NCBI GenBank assembly: GCA_025450095.1
Contig: JANWID010000259.1
Span: forward strand, 1 to 10,165
Length of the DNA stretch: 10,165 nt
Direction: 5' to 3'
Origin: Bacteroidia bacterium
GTDB lineage: Bacteria > Bacteroidota > Bacteroidia > AKYH767-A > OLB10
The notes beneath the pieces were generated by a model. It was given only the letters and a program-made list of their open reading frames with translations. It did no database searches and had not been told where the DNA came from. Shown here piece after piece: positions 7,637 through 10,165 of this stretch. Position numbers and translations under genes: made by a program. The first letter of the stretch is position 1. Each line of letters opens with the position of its first letter.

Positions 7637-8881
7637 ATGAAACGTACAAGATTCTTTGCATTTGCTTTCATTATTCATATTTCCGGGTATTGTTATGGAC
7701 AAGCTCCTGATGTGAATCAGCAACTTCAAAAAAGACTCCTGGAAGCTATAAATGTGGGTGCTCCAACTAATATCATCCTGGAACAACTCCAGGTTGTAAA
7801 ACATGCTGAAGTCATAAATATTCCTTCGACCAATCTTGTTGATCAGACATTCTCCGGTCAGGTTCCCTGCAACCCAAACACGTTTTGGGCACATAAGTTT
7901 GATTCAATATTTGAATTTTCGCTGATCAATTCCGCCATTACTCCAACAGGAATCAACTACCCGCAAAATGGCAATTTAGGTCTTGCATATGCAAATGATA
8001 ATTCTGGAATTTCTGGACTTAGCCCCACCCTTTTTTCAACCTATAATCAGTCCGGGATTGCCTACCTGATGGCGTTCAATGGAAGTACATGGGATACTAT
8101 AACCACAAATCCCGGCCTGGTGTTTATAAATTGTGGCGGCTCCGGAAATCACTTGTATATCGATGGCTATTTAACTGCTTCATTTCCTTCATATCTGAGT
8201 AGGATATATCGTTTCACAAATGGAAACATTGATACAATTTACTCCTGTAGTACCGGTAGAAAAATCAATGTTGCAGATGAGGCGGTTGATGCCAATGGCA
8301 ATGCCTATGTTTTTATCGGGCCGGCATCTTCATTTGCCGTTGATACATTACTGGTTTTATCACCAACAGGCACTATTTTGAATAGCTTCCCTATCACATT
8401 CGATGGATTGAACGCATATGGAAGTTTTATCCTGGGGGATTCGCTTTATATCGGGTTTGGTCCATCGAATTCTGTTTATCCTTCTTCGCTGGTGCCTGTT
8501 CTCTTAAATCAGGTAGTCGCATCATTGGGCACACCCATTCCATTTAATTTCACCAATGGGAATTTCTATGACCTGGAGAGTTGTAACCAGGGGGTTCCTG
8601 TAGGAATAGCTGATCAACCGGAAGTGGATGAACACTTGGAAATTTATCCGAATCCTGCACAGGAACATATAAACATTGAAATTCCAACGAATGTAACTTC
8701 ACCTATCAAAGAAATAAACCTGATTTCCATTCATGGCCAGCAAATTCAAACGGAGTTTCAATATTTGGATAGCAATCGCATCCAATTGAACTTATCCATC
8801 CTTCCAGGTGGTTTTTATTTTGTGAAAATGAGTACCGGAAGTTCAAACTATTATGGAAGGTTTGAGCACATTGGTAATTGA
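7637..8881 (+). CDS. T9SS-exported protein with type A sorting domain, second copy of a tandem pair
   Basis: A 414-residue secreted protein, close paralogue of the gene 38 bases upstream and probably in the same transcript. It has the same layout: signal peptide (about 1-21, CYG|Q), short variable helical segment (26-66), propeller-like body (about 75-316) and T9SS type A sorting domain (about 332-414, with IYPNPAQEHI, ISIHGQQI and LPGGFYFVKM). Cysteines at 78, 166, 204 and 316 match those at 92, 180, 218 and 330 of the first copy, a constant offset of 14. Apart from Cys19 in the signal peptide it has no others, so the mature protein could form two disulfides. The least conserved body segment is about 178-199, between the second and third cysteines. 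The ATG is supported by the signal peptide aligning with that of the first copy. It ends 12 bases from a convergent gene, with no hairpin terminator in between. The target or ligand is unknown. Confidence 0.84.
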   Translation: MKRTRFFAFAFIIHISGYCYGQAPDVNQQLQKRLLEAINVGAPTNIILEQLQVVKHAEVINIPSTNLVDQTFSGQVPCNPNTFWAHKFDSIFEFSLINSAITPTGINYPQNGNLGLAYANDNSGISGLSPTLFSTYNQSGIAYLMAFNGSTWDTITTNPGLVFINCGGSGNHLYIDGYLTASFPSYLSRIYRFTNGNIDTIYSCSTGRKINVADEAVDANGNAYVFIGPASSFAVDTLLVLSPTGTILNSFPITFDGLNAYGSFILGDSLYIGFGPSNSVYPSSLVPVLLNQVVASLGTPIPFNFTNGNFYDLESCNQGVPVGIADQPEVDEHLEIYPNPAQEHINIEIPTNVTSPIKEINLISIHGQQIQTEFQYLDSNRIQLNLSILPGGFYFVKMSTGSSNYYGRFEHIGN

Positions 8882-8893
8882 AAAGTTTGTGTT

Positions 8894-9919
8894 TTATTCT
8901 CTCCACCAGGGAATAACACTATTCGAATTTTTTCCAGGCTCCACCGCTTCTCCAATTTTTGGCATCACATAGTTGATGTGCTTTGATTTCACCTCCTTTA
9001 GAAATCGTTCAGCAGGTTCATACCATGAATGAAATGCCAGGGCGAATTTTCCCCAATGAACCGGCATGATCACCTTCGCGCCTAAATCAATTCCAGCCTG
9101 TACAGCTTCTTCGGGATTCATGTGGATATAAGGCCATTTGAAATTATACTGGCCGGAATCGAGAATTGCCAGGTCAAAACCTTTGAACTTGTCACCGGTT
9201 TCGGCAAAATGATTACCGTAACCTGAATCGCCTCCTGCGTAGATTTTCACCACTTGCGATTCAATTACAAAAGCCGACCATAAAGTTTGCGCTCGTTTGA
9301 ATGTTCGCCCGGAAAAATGCCGGGCGGGAGCTGCAGTGATTTTTAAATCGCCATCAACAAATGTATCCCACCAGTCGAGCTCCGATATAATGGCCGGGTC
9401 GTAATCCCAATAAACGAGATGCTGACCAACTCCGAGTGAACAAATTACTTTCTTCACTTTCGGTTTTAATTTTAACAGGGTATGATAATCGAGATGATCG
9501 TAATGATCGTGTGTGAGAATAAGCACATCGATTTGTTCAAAATCAGCAGGGGTAAAGATATCCGTTCCCGGGAATGATTTCACACTAAATGAAAATGGCG
9601 AAGCGTAACCGCAAAATACCGGGTCTACCAGGATGTGTTTTTCATGGAGCGCGATGTGGTAGGAAGAATGTCCGAACCAGGTTATCACCGGATCACCATT
9701 GGTGTGGGCATACAAATTACGTCTCACAGATGGGATGGCAGCTTTGGGAATCCTGTCGGAGACGTGTCGAAACATATCGGTGATTAACTCAAAATAGTTC
9801 ACACCTTCACGGATTGTAACAGTAGGAACAATATTTCGGAATGCACCATCACGAAAGTTCGGAGATGCTTTAACCCGCTCCCGAAATGTTCCCGATGGAT
9901 TTTTACCCAGAATTTTCAT
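8894..9919 (-). CDS. Metallo-beta-lactamase-fold hydrolase, NAPE-PLD-like
   Basis: A 341-residue cytoplasmic-looking protein with no signal peptide. It belongs to the metallo-beta-lactamase fold and resembles the branch that includes N-acylphosphatidylethanolamine phospholipase D and UlaG-type lactonases. Metal-site motifs are all present: HDHYDH at 137-142 (His137, His139, Asp141, His142), His201 in PARHFSGR, Asp231 in AGGDSG, and His288 in MPVHWG. WFGHSS (81-86) and the VHWGKFALAFHSWYEP stretch (287-302) fit the NAPE-PLD-like branch. A dinuclear zinc centre and hydrolysis of a phosphodiester or ester are therefore likely. The real substrate is unknown; the bacterial members are mostly uncharacterised. 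It starts 4 bases after the stop of the RND permease gene, so it is very likely co-transcribed and perhaps translationally coupled with it. The length is normal and nothing appears broken. Confidence 0.9.
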   Translation of the reverse strand: MKILGKNPSGTFRERVKASPNFRDGAFRNIVPTVTIREGVNYFELITDMFRHVSDRIPKAAIPSVRRNLYAHTNGDPVITWFGHSSYHIALHEKHILVDPVFCGYASPFSFSVKSFPGTDIFTPADFEQIDVLILTHDHYDHLDYHTLLKLKPKVKKVICSLGVGQHLVYWDYDPAIISELDWWDTFVDGDLKITAAPARHFSGRTFKRAQTLWSAFVIESQVVKIYAGGDSGYGNHFAETGDKFKGFDLAILDSGQYNFKWPYIHMNPEEAVQAGIDLGAKVIMPVHWGKFALAFHSWYEPAERFLKEVKSKHINYVMPKIGEAVEPGKNSNSVIPWWRE

Positions 9920-9923
9920 GATG

Positions 9924-10165
9924 CTACATATTGGCTGTTGCTTCTACCTCAGGAGGGATCAATTTGTACACTACCGGAGTTACAATCCGTGAAAGCAATG
10001 TAGAACTGATCAAACCTCCAATAAGCACAATGGCAAGTGGTGAAACCAGCGGGTTGGTTGAAATGGCAATAGGCATCAGGCCTCCAATGGCAGTGAGGGA
10101 TGTAAGTAAGATGGGCAAAAACCTGATTTCGCCTGCTTCACGTATCGCCTGGTCCAGGGGTTTTC
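9924..10165 (-). CDS. RND-family efflux transporter permease, C-terminal fragment (gene runs off the window)
   Basis: This is the 3' end of a gene that continues past the window edge. The visible 79 whole codons read from K-P-L-D-Q-A-I-R-E-A-G to a TAG stop at 9926-9924. They contain the last conserved segment of RND permeases: an R-F-L-P-I-L-L-T-S stretch (the usual R-x-R-P-I-L-M-T-S), then AIGGLMPIA, SPLAIVLIGGL and VTPVVYKL, covering roughly the last two membrane helices. Such pumps (CzcA/CusA or AcrB-like) are about 1000 or more residues long and sit in the inner membrane with periplasmic adaptor and outer-membrane channel partners, exporting metals or organic compounds by proton exchange. 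The substrate class cannot be told from this end. A TTG at 10118-10116 falls inside the conserved segment and is not a real start. It is followed after 4 bases by the metallo-hydrolase gene. Confidence 0.9.
   Translation of the reverse strand, partial: KPLDQAIREAGEIRFLPILLTSLTAIGGLMPIAISTNPLVSPLAIVLIGGLISSTLLSRIVTPVVYKLIPPEVEATANM

Larger units (their letters stand above)
6312..8881 (+). repeat. Tandem gene duplication (two T9SS cargo genes, period 1283 bases)
   Basis: The two rightward genes are head-to-tail copies. Over the last 372 residues of the first protein (from its residue 57) they align with no net insertion or deletion, with 247 identical residues by hand count (about 66%). Signal peptides also align residue for residue. 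In DNA, equivalent positions lie 1283 bases apart, for example CCCTGCAACCCAAA at 6582 and 7865. The length difference of 14 codons sits just after the signal peptide. This is a diverged gene duplication rather than a mobile element: no terminal repeats or transposase are present. Confidence 0.92.

Noticed and set aside
7568..7894. Minus-strand open frame of 108 codons across the junction of the tandem pair
   Set aside because: It overlaps the end of the first copy and the signal peptide of the second on the opposite strand and has no recognisable protein features.
6312..8881. Tandem repeat considered as a composite mobile element
   Set aside because: There are no flanking inverted or direct repeats and no transposase or integrase; the repeat unit corresponds simply to one gene.

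Overview
The window looks like a member of the Bacteroidota (flavobacterial, sphingobacterial or chitinophagal side). It is AT-rich. Three proteins end in type A sorting domains of the type IX secretion system (T9SS), which is found essentially only in this phylum. The TonB-family protein has the phylum's characteristic N-terminus (an 'FGAYILRRDYSRN'-like stretch just before the membrane helix). Start codons are preceded by A/T-rich sequence rather than strong Shine-Dalgarno sites.

Layout. At 7-2754 (+) there are two tandem, paralogous outer-membrane beta-barrel proteins of the Omp85/BamA-TamA type, both without POTRA domains. A strong hairpin terminator at 2829-2865 separates them from a convergent minus-strand block. 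That block, read from right to left, holds a T9SS-exported beta-propeller protein (6148-4784), an unrecognised soluble 237-residue protein (4713-4000) and a TonB-family protein (3706-2909). Divergent from the propeller gene, a tandem pair of closely related T9SS cargo proteins runs rightward (6312-7598 and 7637-8881). It ends 12 bases from the convergent stop of a metallo-beta-lactamase-fold hydrolase (9919-8894, minus). Four bases upstream of that hydrolase is the 3' end of an RND efflux permease gene that runs off the window edge (9924-10165, minus).

How the genes fit together. Most products act at the cell envelope: outer-membrane barrels, a TonB energy transducer, three exported or surface-anchored proteins and an inner-membrane efflux pump. 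The efflux permease and hydrolase are probably co-transcribed. I see no single dedicated pathway linking all the genes. No rRNA, tRNA, CRISPR array, insertion sequence or phage gene is visible.

The most distinctive content is the recent-looking tandem duplication of the two T9SS cargo genes (about 66% amino-acid identity by hand count, no net indels over the last 372 residues, four collinear cysteines), the seven-repeat propeller protein beside them, and the unrecognised 237-residue protein. I found no convincing evidence of a new multi-gene system; the window reads mostly as ordinary Bacteroidota chromosome.
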